A DNA stretch of 33,602 nt from positions 1 through 33,602 of the IMG/VR virus record IMGVR_UViG_3300034061_005390, one strand, 5' to 3'. Shown here piece after piece: positions 7,972-15,777 of this stretch; position 1 is the stretch's first letter; every line of letters starts with the position of its first letter. Origin of the DNA: a virus. The notes below the pieces were generated by a model. It worked only from the letters and a program-made list of their open reading frames with translations. It had not been told where the DNA came from and ran no database searches. A program made the position numbers and the translations under genes.

Positions 7972-8778
7972 TTATAATGCAAAGAGCTGACTAGGATGCC
8001 ACACGCCATCTTCATTGAAATAAAACTTATCTATTTGATCAAAGTCTCCAAGTATCTCATCTTCGTCTATTTCTGTTAGATAAACTACACAACCTTCATA
8101 GTTTTGTGGATTATTTACATAATCTAAAAACTGTGCTCTTTGAGAACTTGTTCTTTTCCCTGAAATAAGTTGTATTTTGCCTTCACAAGCACCAGTTACC
8201 TCGGTATTTTCTATTATATCAAGTATGTTTTCTTGTGTTTGACGATATTTTTCTCTTATTTGTAGAGCAGCAATAGGTTCGTTGAAGAAGCCCTCTCTAA
8301 CAACCTTACAAATTGCTTGTATCTCAAATTTATTTTCTACTTGTCCAAATAGTAATCTTGGCTCTTTTAGTTTAACAATTTCATAAAATCTCAAACCATA
8401 AAATATAATATCACCTTCTCTTACAAATATATCTTGATCTTCGGTCAATCTTCTACGATGAAAATTTATTATTATATTACTTGACTTATCAAGACCATAT
8501 GAATTGGTGTATGTTTCTTCACCTTCCCATTTTATAAGAGCTTTTATTATTAACGGTCTATCGTATGTTTTTTTTATTGCTTCGCCATAAAGTGGATGAA
8601 AGTTGCTATTTTTTACATTTACTGGAAAATAAACAACTGTTTGACCTATAACTCTTTCAATAAGTTCATCGTTTATTTGTTTTGTAAGATCACGCTCTTT
8701 TTTTCCTAAAAACATAGGAGGAGGTGGTTGTTCTGGCTGAACCCATTTGTTTTGATCTATTTTCTTTTTTCTTGCCAT
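7972..8778 (-). CDS. 14: Neck protein (T4 gp14-like) with extra C-terminal domain
   Basis: 268 residues. The core (about 40-170) carries gp14-family features: 'VIGQTVVYFPVNVKNSNFHP' with 'LYGEAIKKTY', an 'IKWEGEE' stretch followed by 'YGLDKSSNIIINFHRRRL', and 'REGDIIFYGLRFYEIVKL'. gp14 with gp13 forms the neck that closes the filled head and attaches the tail. Residues 205-268 are an acidic module ('ISGKRTS' to 'KFYFNEDGVWH') that is repeated in the neighbouring 82-residue gene. The N-terminus is Lys-rich then Pro-rich. Start ATG at 8778 has only a weak SD (GTGGT). It follows gp13 by 20 nt in one operon. Confidence 0.8.
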   Translation of the reverse strand: MARKKKIDQNKWVQPEQPPPPMFLGKKERDLTKQINDELIERVIGQTVVYFPVNVKNSNFHPLYGEAIKKTYDRPLIIKALIKWEGEETYTNSYGLDKSSNIIINFHRRRLTEDQDIFVREGDIIFYGLRFYEIVKLKEPRLLFGQVENKFEIQAICKVVREGFFNEPIAALQIREKYRQTQENILDIIENTEVTGACEGKIQLISGKRTSSQRAQFLDYVNNPQNYEGCVVYLTEIDEDEILGDFDQIDKFYFNEDGVWHPSQLFAL

Positions 8779-8798
8779 TTATATTACCACTTTATAAA

Positions 8799-10115
8799 CT
8801 AACCAACAAATATAATGTTTGGTATTGCTGCCAATGTTTTATTAGCATTATCAGCCATAGCAGTCCGCTTTTCAGCAAGTATTGCATAGTCTGTATCTTC
8901 AAGTATTTTTAATAGTTCTTCTTTGAGTGCATCTTTTTCTTCTTTACTTTGTGCCCGAAGATCAGCGCCGTTTAGCGTTACACTCTCGCCTGGTATTGGT
9001 ATTGTTTGGAACTTACTACGAACTTCGGCAAGCATACCTTTTGCTACCGCAAGAGCATAGCGACGAATCCAGTGCTTGCCTATGGCATTTATATTTTGGA
9101 ATGGTATATTTGAGAAAGGTAATGTATTTATGTTGTTTACACCACCTATTCTTGGATCTTTATTGGCTGCAGCAACATAAGAAGAACCAGAAATGTTTCC
9201 TATGCCAATGTTTGAACCATTTCCACTTCCAACAGCAAACTCAAACCAAAACGTTCTTATGTCTGTTGAGTCAGGAATCGGGAAAAGACGAAGTTTGTTG
9301 TTTTTTATTTCATACGAATAATGAGAAATACGAGTATAAATATTATCTTCATACGCCATTGCTTGTAGTTTATTGTGCCAAGCAGGAATAACTTCAAATG
9401 TGCTATCATCAGCATATTGGCCGTATGTTGAAAGATTGCCTACAGCGTTTAGACCGCCATAATAACCATAAAATCTCCACATAGCACGGGCAGACTTATA
9501 AAATACTTTTTTTACGGTTATTCTATTACCTGGAGTTACTTTACCAAATAGTGGAGAACTTGAATCACTTGCTGAACTTGATACTATCATTTGTAGATCA
9601 TAATCTTGTTCATTTGCGACGGCTTGAAAAGAAGCAGAATAAATATCTATTCTACCACCAATCCCCGCTTCGTGTGAAAAAGCATCAGCAATATCTCTTA
9701 CTGCAGTTATATCATACATTGGATAAGCGAGACTTAGAGAACCATTTTGATTTACAAGATCAAAAAGAGCACTTCCGCTCTTTATTTCACCATCACTGTC
9801 AAATGTTCCCGTGGGAGAACCAAGAAGAGAACCAATAGAATTTTTTGCTTGATGTAAATTTACAAGATAAGAATAGGTAAGCGTAGCATCTTCATATGCT
9901 GCATAAATCTGACCTTCAGTTATTTCTATATCAAGAACATCACCACCTATCATTTTATAGGTATAAGCAACTTGATCTACTGCTCCACTAATAAAATCAG
10001 TGCTATCTGCGTATACGCCTAGCGGAAGATTGGAAACAACATTAGAAAATGTTCCTGTGGCTGGCAATATAATAGCACTTGTTTGTTGTTTTGGAGTAAG
10101 AACTGGAACAGACAT
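8799..10115 (-). CDS. 13: Neck protein (T4 gp13-like)
   Basis: 438 residues (T4 gp13 is 309). The conserved C-terminal part contains 'KHWIRRYALAVAKGMLAEVR', then 'SKFQTIPIPGESVTLNG' and a Lys/Glu-rich helix, which is the diagnostic block of gp13-type head completion proteins. The N-terminal half is Ser/Thr/Tyr-rich with alternating strands. gp13 and gp14 form the collar between portal and tail. First gene of a unit running gp13, gp14, 82-residue protein, gp15. A TAGGAGA Shine-Dalgarno sequence and a candidate promoter 27 nt before the ATG support the chosen start. It is preceded by a terminator, so expression is independent of the LamG/ASH gene upstream. Confidence 0.88.
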   Translation of the reverse strand: MSVPVLTPKQQTSAIILPATGTFSNVVSNLPLGVYADSTDFISGAVDQVAYTYKMIGGDVLDIEITEGQIYAAYEDATLTYSYLVNLHQAKNSIGSLLGSPTGTFDSDGEIKSGSALFDLVNQNGSLSLAYPMYDITAVRDIADAFSHEAGIGGRIDIYSASFQAVANEQDYDLQMIVSSSASDSSSPLFGKVTPGNRITVKKVFYKSARAMWRFYGYYGGLNAVGNLSTYGQYADDSTFEVIPAWHNKLQAMAYEDNIYTRISHYSYEIKNNKLRLFPIPDSTDIRTFWFEFAVGSGNGSNIGIGNISGSSYVAAANKDPRIGGVNNINTLPFSNIPFQNINAIGKHWIRRYALAVAKGMLAEVRSKFQTIPIPGESVTLNGADLRAQSKEEKDALKEELLKILEDTDYAILAEKRTAMADNANKTLAAIPNIIFVG

Positions 10116-10141
10116 TTATGTGTGTCTCCTATAGACTATTA

Positions 10142-10149
10142 TAAATAGT
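10142..10149 (-). promoter_or_regulatory. Candidate late promoter motif for neck operon
   Basis: ACTATTTA on the minus strand, 27 nt before the gp13 ATG and 19 nt after the terminator at 10168-10202. Confidence 0.55.
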
Positions 10150-10167
10150 CATCATATATATGTTATT

Positions 10168-10202
10168 CAAAATAAGAAAACCCACCATATTTCAGGTAGG
10201 TT
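10168..10202 (-). terminator. Intrinsic terminator after giant ASH/LamG gene
   Basis: On the minus strand AACCTACC pairs with GGTGGGTT (8 bp, one G-U pair) around the loop TGAAATAT, followed by TTTTCTTATTTT. Its sequence is nearly the same as the terminator at 14183-14217, so the two are related copies. Confidence 0.8.
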
Positions 10203-10316
10203 TATAAATTTACTACAAATAAATTATCAATCAGAGCCACCAGAAACATGAATGCTTCTGTAAAAAACATCTGTTAATCATCCTAGGTCAAATACAGTAT
10301 AGTTAGTTTTTTATTT
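10203..10316 (-). other. Non-coding gap with a possible gene-end remnant
   Basis: About 114 nt between the stop of the 1280-residue protein and its terminator. One minus-strand frame ends 'SIHVSGGSD' followed by TGA (near 10229-10260), resembling the 'SLHAVGA' end of the LamG gene at 14238. Another frame gives a 22-codon ORF with a possible AGGA SD, ATG at 10270, stop at 10202-10204. I do not call either as a gene. The stretch may be the old 3' end of a fibre-type gene replaced by recombination. Confidence 0.3.
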
Positions 10317-13300
10317 CTAATAATCACCTGGAGGTGTGAAGCTGCCAGTTCCAGTATATCTTGCTATATTTTTTGTAATTCTAAAATTATCTATTCTTCC
10401 ATCAAACCAACTAGATGTAAGTGCCGTAGGAGATACCCAATAATTGCCAAGTATAGGTGGATGATTTATGTCAGATCTTAATACTAACGAACTATTTGTA
10501 TAAACATCGTTATGTACACCATTAATATACATTCTAAAGTTTTGCCCCTGTCTCGTAACGGCTACGTGTGTCCAAGAACCTGTTTGTATTGTAGCAGTAG
10601 ATAGCAACATTTGTCCTGTTGGCCATGAATTGAATTCTAATTTACCATTCAAAATTCTCAAAAGGTGTACGCCGGTAGTGCCTGGAATGGCACCTCCACC
10701 AAAGTTTGAATAAATAGTTCTGCCGGCTACACCTGTTGTAGAATTTGGATTAATCCACGATTCAATAGTAAAATTATCTACTCCAAAATTGAAAAGTGGA
10801 TTATTTGAAGATGTTCCAATTGAAAGATAACCATCTGTACCATTAAAACTTATAGCTCCGCCATACGAACCACTTGAGGTTAGACTAACGCCGCCAGATG
10901 TGTTGATTTGTAGTGAATTTGGACCGCTATCTGCAAAAGAATCATTACCTCTCAATAATACAGAAATACTTGATGATACTATTTCTGGAATACCGGGGAT
11001 TGAAAAGCTACCTGTATATTTTGCAATACCTTTTGATATTTTAAGTTCGTCTAGATATCCTGCATACCAACCTATAGGGCTATAAGTTGACGCATCTTGC
11101 CAATAACCGCCTATTGTTGGAGCATGTAATGGATCAGGATCCATGGATCTATTCCAAGAATTATTTACAGTCTCTAAATTACCATTATAAAATACTCTAA
11201 GTATAGAACCTGTCTTAGTGATAGCTAAATGATTCCAAGTATTGAATGCAATATTTGAAACAGTTTGAACTTCTAGACTTGAAGGGCGATGATATAGTCC
11301 AAATTTTCCATTAAAAAATCTAAAAAGATACCTATTTGTAGAATTTGTTGTTTGACCATAATCACCATATATTGTTTTACCTATCAAGCTTGATGAAATT
11401 GGCCAACACCAAGTCTCAAAAGTCCAAGAACCGGTTCCAAGATTTAATACTGAAGAACTTACTGCAGAGCCGGTTCCAACATTTATCAAACTACCAGAAC
11501 CATTAAAAAATATACTTGAACTACCAAATATTTTTTGTGTTGTACTTGTAAAGACTTGCCCACTACCGGTAACTGTTCTTGTTAATGTAGTGTTGTACAC
11601 TGAACTATCAATAAAGTTAGTGCCACCATTGGTACCTTCGCCTTTCAAATATAGGTTAAGAAATGCGTCAACTGAACTACCAGTTACAGCAACTGTTTTT
11701 ACATCTCCACCACTCGCACTTAGTGTAATTATACCAAAATTAGAATCTAGATCAGTAGGTGTGAATGAAGCTGTAATTATTCTACTATCTCCACTGCCAG
11801 TTAAAGTAAAGTTTGTTGGTGATAAAATGAAGATACTATTACTGGAACTTACATTTACAGCTTCAGAACCAAAACCTGTAATAGCAGAGACAGTGAATGT
11901 CTGATTGCTTGAAGAACCAACTTGAATGTCCGTGAAGCTTATACTGGAAACACTACTTGATAGAATAATTTGTTGTAAATTATCTGCCGTGCCGGAAAGA
12001 GCTATATTTTTTACATCTCCACCACTAGAGCTAATAACAAGGATACCTGTTTTATTGCCGGCAATAGTTGGAGAGAAAGTGCCTGTTATAAGTGTTGAGC
12101 CACCGGCACTTAAATTAAAACTTGAAGTTGAGAAACTAAAATCAGTAGAATTATCAGATAACGTTACTGTTTCTGTGCCTCCTAAGCCACCAGCAGAAAT
12201 ACTAAACGATAAGCTGCTTGTATTATTTAAGGGCGTATTAGGGAAATTTAACACACTTAAACTTGATGTCAGAATCAATGGAGCATATACGGCAGAACCT
12301 GTCAAAGAAATATTTTTAATATTTCCTCCACTAGCACTCAACGTCATGATTCCTGTACTTACACCTGTTCTTGTTGGATTAAATGAAGCAGTAACTCCAT
12401 AAGAAGTTCCACTTCCTGTCAATGGGAATGTTAGCGTATTAAAACTAAATTGACTAGAATTATCTGAAATAGTTATAATTTCACTACCTATCCCACCGGC
12501 AGAAACATCATATGGTGAAAAATTAGATGTTCCAACATAGCAAGTTCCAAAATCTATAGAACTTACACTTGAAGTTAAAATTAATGGAGGATATATACCA
12601 GAACCTGTCACTCTTAAAGTTTTTACACTTCCACGACTAGCACTTACTGTTACAGAACCAGTAAATAAGCTTTTGGAATCAGGAGTAAAAGAGCCAGTAA
12701 TGATAACAAAAGGATTGGATCCGCTTAGAGGAAATACTGATGGTGTAAAACTAAAATAATTTGAATTATCAGTTATTGTAACTGTTTCATTAATATATCC
12801 AGTTGCAGAAACTGTAAAGGTTTGAAAACTAGAAGTACCAATATATGTATTTGGAAACACAATATTGGTTTTATTTAATCTTAAAATTGCAGGTGGTGGC
12901 GTACAAGTGCCAGTTACTTGAATATATTTTAACTGACCTTGACTTGAGCTTAATGTTATAAGACCAGTTTTTGTTCCATAACTATAGGGATAAAAATAAA
13001 TCGTAACTATATCCGGATTTAAATCACTACCGATTAGCACAAAACTTCTTGGAAGGCGTTGAAAATCAGCTAAGCTTTCTATAACAAAAACAGTAGTGTT
13101 TCCAGAACCTCCAGCTGTAACATTAAATGCTTTTGCTTTAATTGTTCTTAATGACGTTTCCGGAAAAACCAAACTTTCAACACTTGAAGTTAAGAAAAGA
13201 GGAGCAATAATTCCACTTCCCGACAAGGCAACGTCTAATATATCACCACCAGATGAACTAAAAGATATTAAGCCAGATTTTACACCAGTTGATGTTGGAA

Positions 13301-14159
13301 CGAAATCAACATTAATAATTTGTGGACTTCCACCGCCTGTTAAATAAAAATTAGATGGACTAAAATTAAATTGACTTGTATTATCTGTAACAGTTATATT
13401 TTCTATTTGTCCAGAGCCAGCAGCAGAAACAGTAAAAGTATTTGAGCTTGTTGTATTTATATAAGTTCCCGAAAAACTCAACACTGAAACACTAGAGGTT
13501 AAAACTAATGGAGAATGTACACAGGCTCCATCAAGCTGTATAACAAGCGTACTACCACTTGTAGAGGTTAAAGTTAAATTACCTGTTTTTGAACCAAGAC
13601 TTGTTGGAGTAAAACTAGCAGTAACTGTTTGAATTGTTACGCCACCAGTTAATACAAAGCTTGATGGTGAAAATGAAAATTGATCGCTATCATCAGATAA
13701 ATTAACTGTTTCTATATTATCTTCATCTGCTGTAACTGTAAAAGTCTGTTGGCTGCTACTTCCAAGATATAATGAAGGAAAATATATATTTTCAACACTT
13801 GATTTTAAAATCAGTGGTTCTGGAATTCCAAGTCCATTTAATGTAATTTCTAGTGTATCTCCACCTGAAGAGCTTAAAAACAAGCTACCGGTTTTTTGTC
13901 CAACAGTATCTGGAGAAAATACTAATATTATAGGTTGTGGAGGTTCTCCACCGACTAATTCAAAACTAGCAGAAGAATAGCCGAATAAATCGCTACTAGA
14001 AGAAATAAAAACAGTTTCTGTTGCATTTTCTGTGGCAGATATATAAAATACTTCTTCATTACTAATATTATTAATAACCGTTGAATCAAATGTTATACTT
14101 GTAACACTTGAACTTAATTGTAAAATAATTTCTGGTTCTATTCTATAGAAAGCTAGCAT
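10317..14159 (-). CDS. Giant protein: eight ASH/Hydin-type Ig-like repeats and two LamG domains
   Basis: 1280 residues. About 1-835 hold eight repeats of about 102 residues, each beginning like 'LILTSSVSSIDF', passing through 'TFTVSA', 'SFTPT' and ending with 'SASGGDVKTVAVTGS'; this matches ASH/Hydin (choice-of-anchor D) Ig-like domains. About 836-1060 and 1061-1280 are two concanavalin-like LamG_3 domains, each with 'WTFETW' or 'FTIESWINP', 'HLAITKTG' or 'HVAVTRQG', and a terminal 'LDELKISKGIAKYTG' type motif. Such proteins bind polysaccharide or cell surfaces. No signal peptide is seen. It lies between capsid and neck genes, where T4-like phages can carry head decoration genes; by analogy with the Ig-like Hoc of T4 it may be a capsid-displayed adhesin, but a tail fibre is equally possible. 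The start codon is only 12 nt from a promoter motif and lacks a clear SD. Confidence 0.85.
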   Translation of the reverse strand: MLAFYRIEPEIILQLSSSVTSITFDSTVINNISNEEVFYISATENATETVFISSSSDLFGYSSASFELVGGEPPQPIILVFSPDTVGQKTGSLFLSSSGGDTLEITLNGLGIPEPLILKSSVENIYFPSLYLGSSSQQTFTVTADEDNIETVNLSDDSDQFSFSPSSFVLTGGVTIQTVTASFTPTSLGSKTGNLTLTSTSGSTLVIQLDGACVHSPLVLTSSVSVLSFSGTYINTTSSNTFTVSAAGSGQIENITVTDNTSQFNFSPSNFYLTGGGSPQIINVDFVPTSTGVKSGLISFSSSGGDILDVALSGSGIIAPLFLTSSVESLVFPETSLRTIKAKAFNVTAGGSGNTTVFVIESLADFQRLPRSFVLIGSDLNPDIVTIYFYPYSYGTKTGLITLSSSQGQLKYIQVTGTCTPPPAILRLNKTNIVFPNTYIGTSSFQTFTVSATGYINETVTITDNSNYFSFTPSVFPLSGSNPFVIITGSFTPDSKSLFTGSVTVSASRGSVKTLRVTGSGIYPPLILTSSVSSIDFGTCYVGTSNFSPYDVSAGGIGSEIITISDNSSQFSFNTLTFPLTGSGTSYGVTASFNPTRTGVSTGIMTLSASGGNIKNISLTGSAVYAPLILTSSLSVLNFPNTPLNNTSSLSFSISAGGLGGTETVTLSDNSTDFSFSTSSFNLSAGGSTLITGTFSPTIAGNKTGILVISSSGGDVKNIALSGTADNLQQIILSSSVSSISFTDIQVGSSSNQTFTVSAITGFGSEAVNVSSSNSIFILSPTNFTLTGSGDSRIITASFTPTDLDSNFGIITLSASGGDVKTVAVTGSSVDAFLNLYLKGEGTNGGTNFIDSSVYNTTLTRTVTGSGQVFTSTTQKIFGSSSIFFNGSGSLINVGTGSAVSSSVLNLGTGSWTFETWCWPISSSLIGKTIYGDYGQTTNSTNRYLFRFFNGKFGLYHRPSSLEVQTVSNIAFNTWNHLAITKTGSILRVFYNGNLETVNNSWNRSMDPDPLHAPTIGGYWQDASTYSPIGWYAGYLDELKISKGIAKYTGSFSIPGIPEIVSSSISVLLRGNDSFADSGPNSLQINTSGGVSLTSSGSYGGAISFNGTDGYLSIGTSSNNPLFNFGVDNFTIESWINPNSTTGVAGRTIYSNFGGGAIPGTTGVHLLRILNGKLEFNSWPTGQMLLSTATIQTGSWTHVAVTRQGQNFRMYINGVHNDVYTNSSLVLRSDINHPPILGNYWVSPTALTSSWFDGRIDNFRITKNIARYTGTGSFTPPGDY

Positions 14160-14170
14160 ATTCTTTGTTG

Positions 14171-14178
14171 TAAATAGT
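14171..14178 (-). promoter_or_regulatory. Candidate late promoter motif before giant ASH/LamG gene
   Basis: AAAAAACTATTTAC on the minus strand. It is only 12 nt from the ATG, unlike 26-37 nt for most others, so a transcript would be almost leaderless. Confidence 0.45.
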
Positions 14179-14182
14179 TTTT

Positions 14183-14217
14183 TGAAAAAAGAAAACCCGC
14201 CATATTTCAGGTGGGCC
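14183..14217 (-). terminator. Terminator-like hairpin after LamG gene
   Basis: On the minus strand GGCCCACC and GGCGGGTT surround the loop TGAAATAT, followed by TTTTCTTTTTTC. One A-C mismatch interrupts the stem. Closely related in sequence to the hairpin at 10168-10202. Confidence 0.7.
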
Positions 14218-14237
14218 TCTAAATTTGTTATCTTCTA

Positions 14238-15035
14238 TCAGGCACCAACTGCATGAAGTGAGTTTGGTGGTGTGAAATTCTCTGTGTAGCGAGCAACTCC
14301 TTTTGTCACTCTTAGATCATCAATATATCCGCGATATGCACTATTGGCTACAGAAGGTGCGCCGCCTGTATTTGTTCCAATGCCAAAAGCTGAAGCATCA
14401 AAAGAAATGCTGCCGGATGATGTTCCTAACGAATAACCGATACCATTAATATAAACCTTCCAATCACTTCCATTTCTGACATATGCTAAGTGTGTCCAAA
14501 CATTTGAATTGATATACTGACTACCTACAAATGATCTTGAAATTCCCCAGCTTGTGCCATTAAATGAAGCAAAAAAATACAATCTATATTTATTAATAAC
14601 AGTAGCATTGTTAATATGATCCATATAACTCAACATCCAATTAACGGCAGTACCATTTGCTCTTTTGCCAAAAAGATATTTTTGTTGAGTGTTTGATGCT
14701 ATTGTTGGATTTATCCACATTTCAATTGTAAAACTTCCTGTTCCAAAGTTCAAATTATTACTTGAAGGAACTGTCAAATAATCACCGTTGCCATCAAAAA
14801 AAATACTTGAACTGCCGTATTTACTATTAACTGTACTTATCTTAGTTTCTCCAAATCTTGAAACAGTAAGATTGTTGGGACTACTATCAATAATAGTTGT
14901 ACTATTATTTGCACCATCTGCCTTTAGCAATAATGATACGTTTGCAAAGTATGGGTCATAGGTGTCTGGTATAACTCCTGGTTCAATTGGATCTGTTGTT
15001 ACAGATGAACCTGTTGCTTCACTATAAAAAAACAT
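14238..15035 (-). CDS. LamG-domain protein (lectin-like virion protein)
   Basis: 265 residues. After a short variable N-terminus ('MFFYSEATGSSV'), residues about 28-255 form one concanavalin-like LamG_3 domain: 'VSLLLKADGANNSTTIIDSS', 'YGSSSIFFDGNGDYLTV', 'FTIEMWINP', 'NVWTHLAYVRNGSDWKVYIN', 'YIDDLRVTKGVARYTENFTP'. It is a paralogue of the two LamG domains of the downstream 1280-residue protein. LamG folds bind glycans or proteins, so a role in surface attachment of the virion is likely; whether it sits on the head or the tail is unknown. GGAGG 8 nt before the ATG and a promoter motif 37 nt before it; a terminator follows, so it is a single-gene unit. Confidence 0.82.
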   Translation of the reverse strand: MFFYSEATGSSVTTDPIEPGVIPDTYDPYFANVSLLLKADGANNSTTIIDSSPNNLTVSRFGETKISTVNSKYGSSSIFFDGNGDYLTVPSSNNLNFGTGSFTIEMWINPTIASNTQQKYLFGKRANGTAVNWMLSYMDHINNATVINKYRLYFFASFNGTSWGISRSFVGSQYINSNVWTHLAYVRNGSDWKVYINGIGYSLGTSSGSISFDASAFGIGTNTGGAPSVANSAYRGYIDDLRVTKGVARYTENFTPPNSLHAVGA

Positions 15036-15071
15036 TGTTTATTCCTCCGCTGATTATCAGCATAGCAAATA

Positions 15072-15079
15072 TAAATAGT
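15072..15079 (-). promoter_or_regulatory. Candidate late promoter motif for LamG gene
   Basis: AAAACTATTTATA on the minus strand, 37 nt before the LamG ATG and directly after the terminator at 15091-15124. Confidence 0.55.
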
Positions 15080-15090
15080 TTTAGAATATT

Positions 15091-15124
15091 TCAAAAAGAA
15101 AACCCGCCTGAAACATGGCGGGCT
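15091..15124 (-). terminator. Intrinsic terminator after homing endonuclease gene
   Basis: On the minus strand CCCGCC pairs with GGCGGG around the loop ATGTTTCA, followed by TTTTCTTTTT. The loop is the inverted form of the loop in the terminators at 14183 and 10168. Confidence 0.85.
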
Positions 15125-15127
15125 TGC

Positions 15128-15706
15128 TCAAATGTATTTCCAAGATTTATATTCTATAATTGCTTGTATTGTTGATTTACCGACTCCATATTTTCTTGAT
15201 AAACTTTTATATGTTTCATTACCAAGTGAATATAAGCTTCTTATTTCTTCTACTATTTGTTTATTCAATTTAGCAGAACTATTATTTTCGCCTCTATTTT
15301 TCTCTCCCATTTTATTTTTAAGTTCATCGCTTCTATTGTTAGCTATTAGTTTAATTTTATCTTTAGTTTCTTTTGAATGTTGCTTTCCATAAAATGGATT
15401 GTTTTTACCGCTCTTATCTGTAGGATTTTTATCAAAATTATAGCCTATATCTCTTTCATAGCTTTTTGTTTCTTGTAAATAAAAAATTTCTTTTTCTATT
15501 CTATTTTGATCATTTACTTGTTCAATTATAGAAAATTCAAAATTTTCTTCTCCATATTTATCCCAAGCTGCTTGTAAATATGAATTTTCGTGTATTTTAT
15601 TATTTAATTTACTTTTATGATTATTCCATCGTTTATTTATATCGTTTGTGCTTCCAATATAAATTTTATTATTTATTTTGTTTCGTATTTGATAGATTGC
15701 TTGCAT
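15128..15706 (-). CDS. Free-standing GIY-YIG homing endonuclease
   Basis: 192 residues from the ATG at 15706. Residues 4-18 give the GIY-YIG signature ('IYQIRNKINNKIYIG') followed by 'STNDINKRWNNHKSKL' with the catalytic Arg region and a Glu-rich segment. About 105-125 is a NUMOD3-type DNA-binding motif ('NNPFYGKQHSKETKDKI'). The end (about 145-190) is a helix-turn-helix of the kind 'AKLNKQIVEEIRSLYSLG' to 'KYGVGKSTIQAI'. Such enzymes cut phage DNA lacking the insertion and spread themselves by repair. The frame is open to 15781, but that region is the capsid gene's terminator; ATGs at 15718 or 15706 are possible and neither has a good SD. It lies between two terminators with no clear promoter of its own, typical of a mobile insertion. 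Confidence 0.88.
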   Translation of the reverse strand: MQAIYQIRNKINNKIYIGSTNDINKRWNNHKSKLNNKIHENSYLQAAWDKYGEENFEFSIIEQVNDQNRIEKEIFYLQETKSYERDIGYNFDKNPTDKSGKNNPFYGKQHSKETKDKIKLIANNRSDELKNKMGEKNRGENNSSAKLNKQIVEEIRSLYSLGNETYKSLSRKYGVGKSTIQAIIEYKSWKYI

Positions 15707-15721
15707 ATAAGTAAACATTCT

Positions 15722-15752
15722 AACAAATAAAGAAGCCCCTGTGAAGGGGCTT
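15722..15752 (-). terminator. Intrinsic terminator after major capsid protein gene
   Basis: On the minus strand AAGCCCC pairs with GGGGCTT around TTCACA, followed by CTTTATTTG. It is 26 nt after the capsid stop codon. Confidence 0.85.
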
Positions 15753-15777
15753 GCTTTATATAGGTTATATTTTAAGA

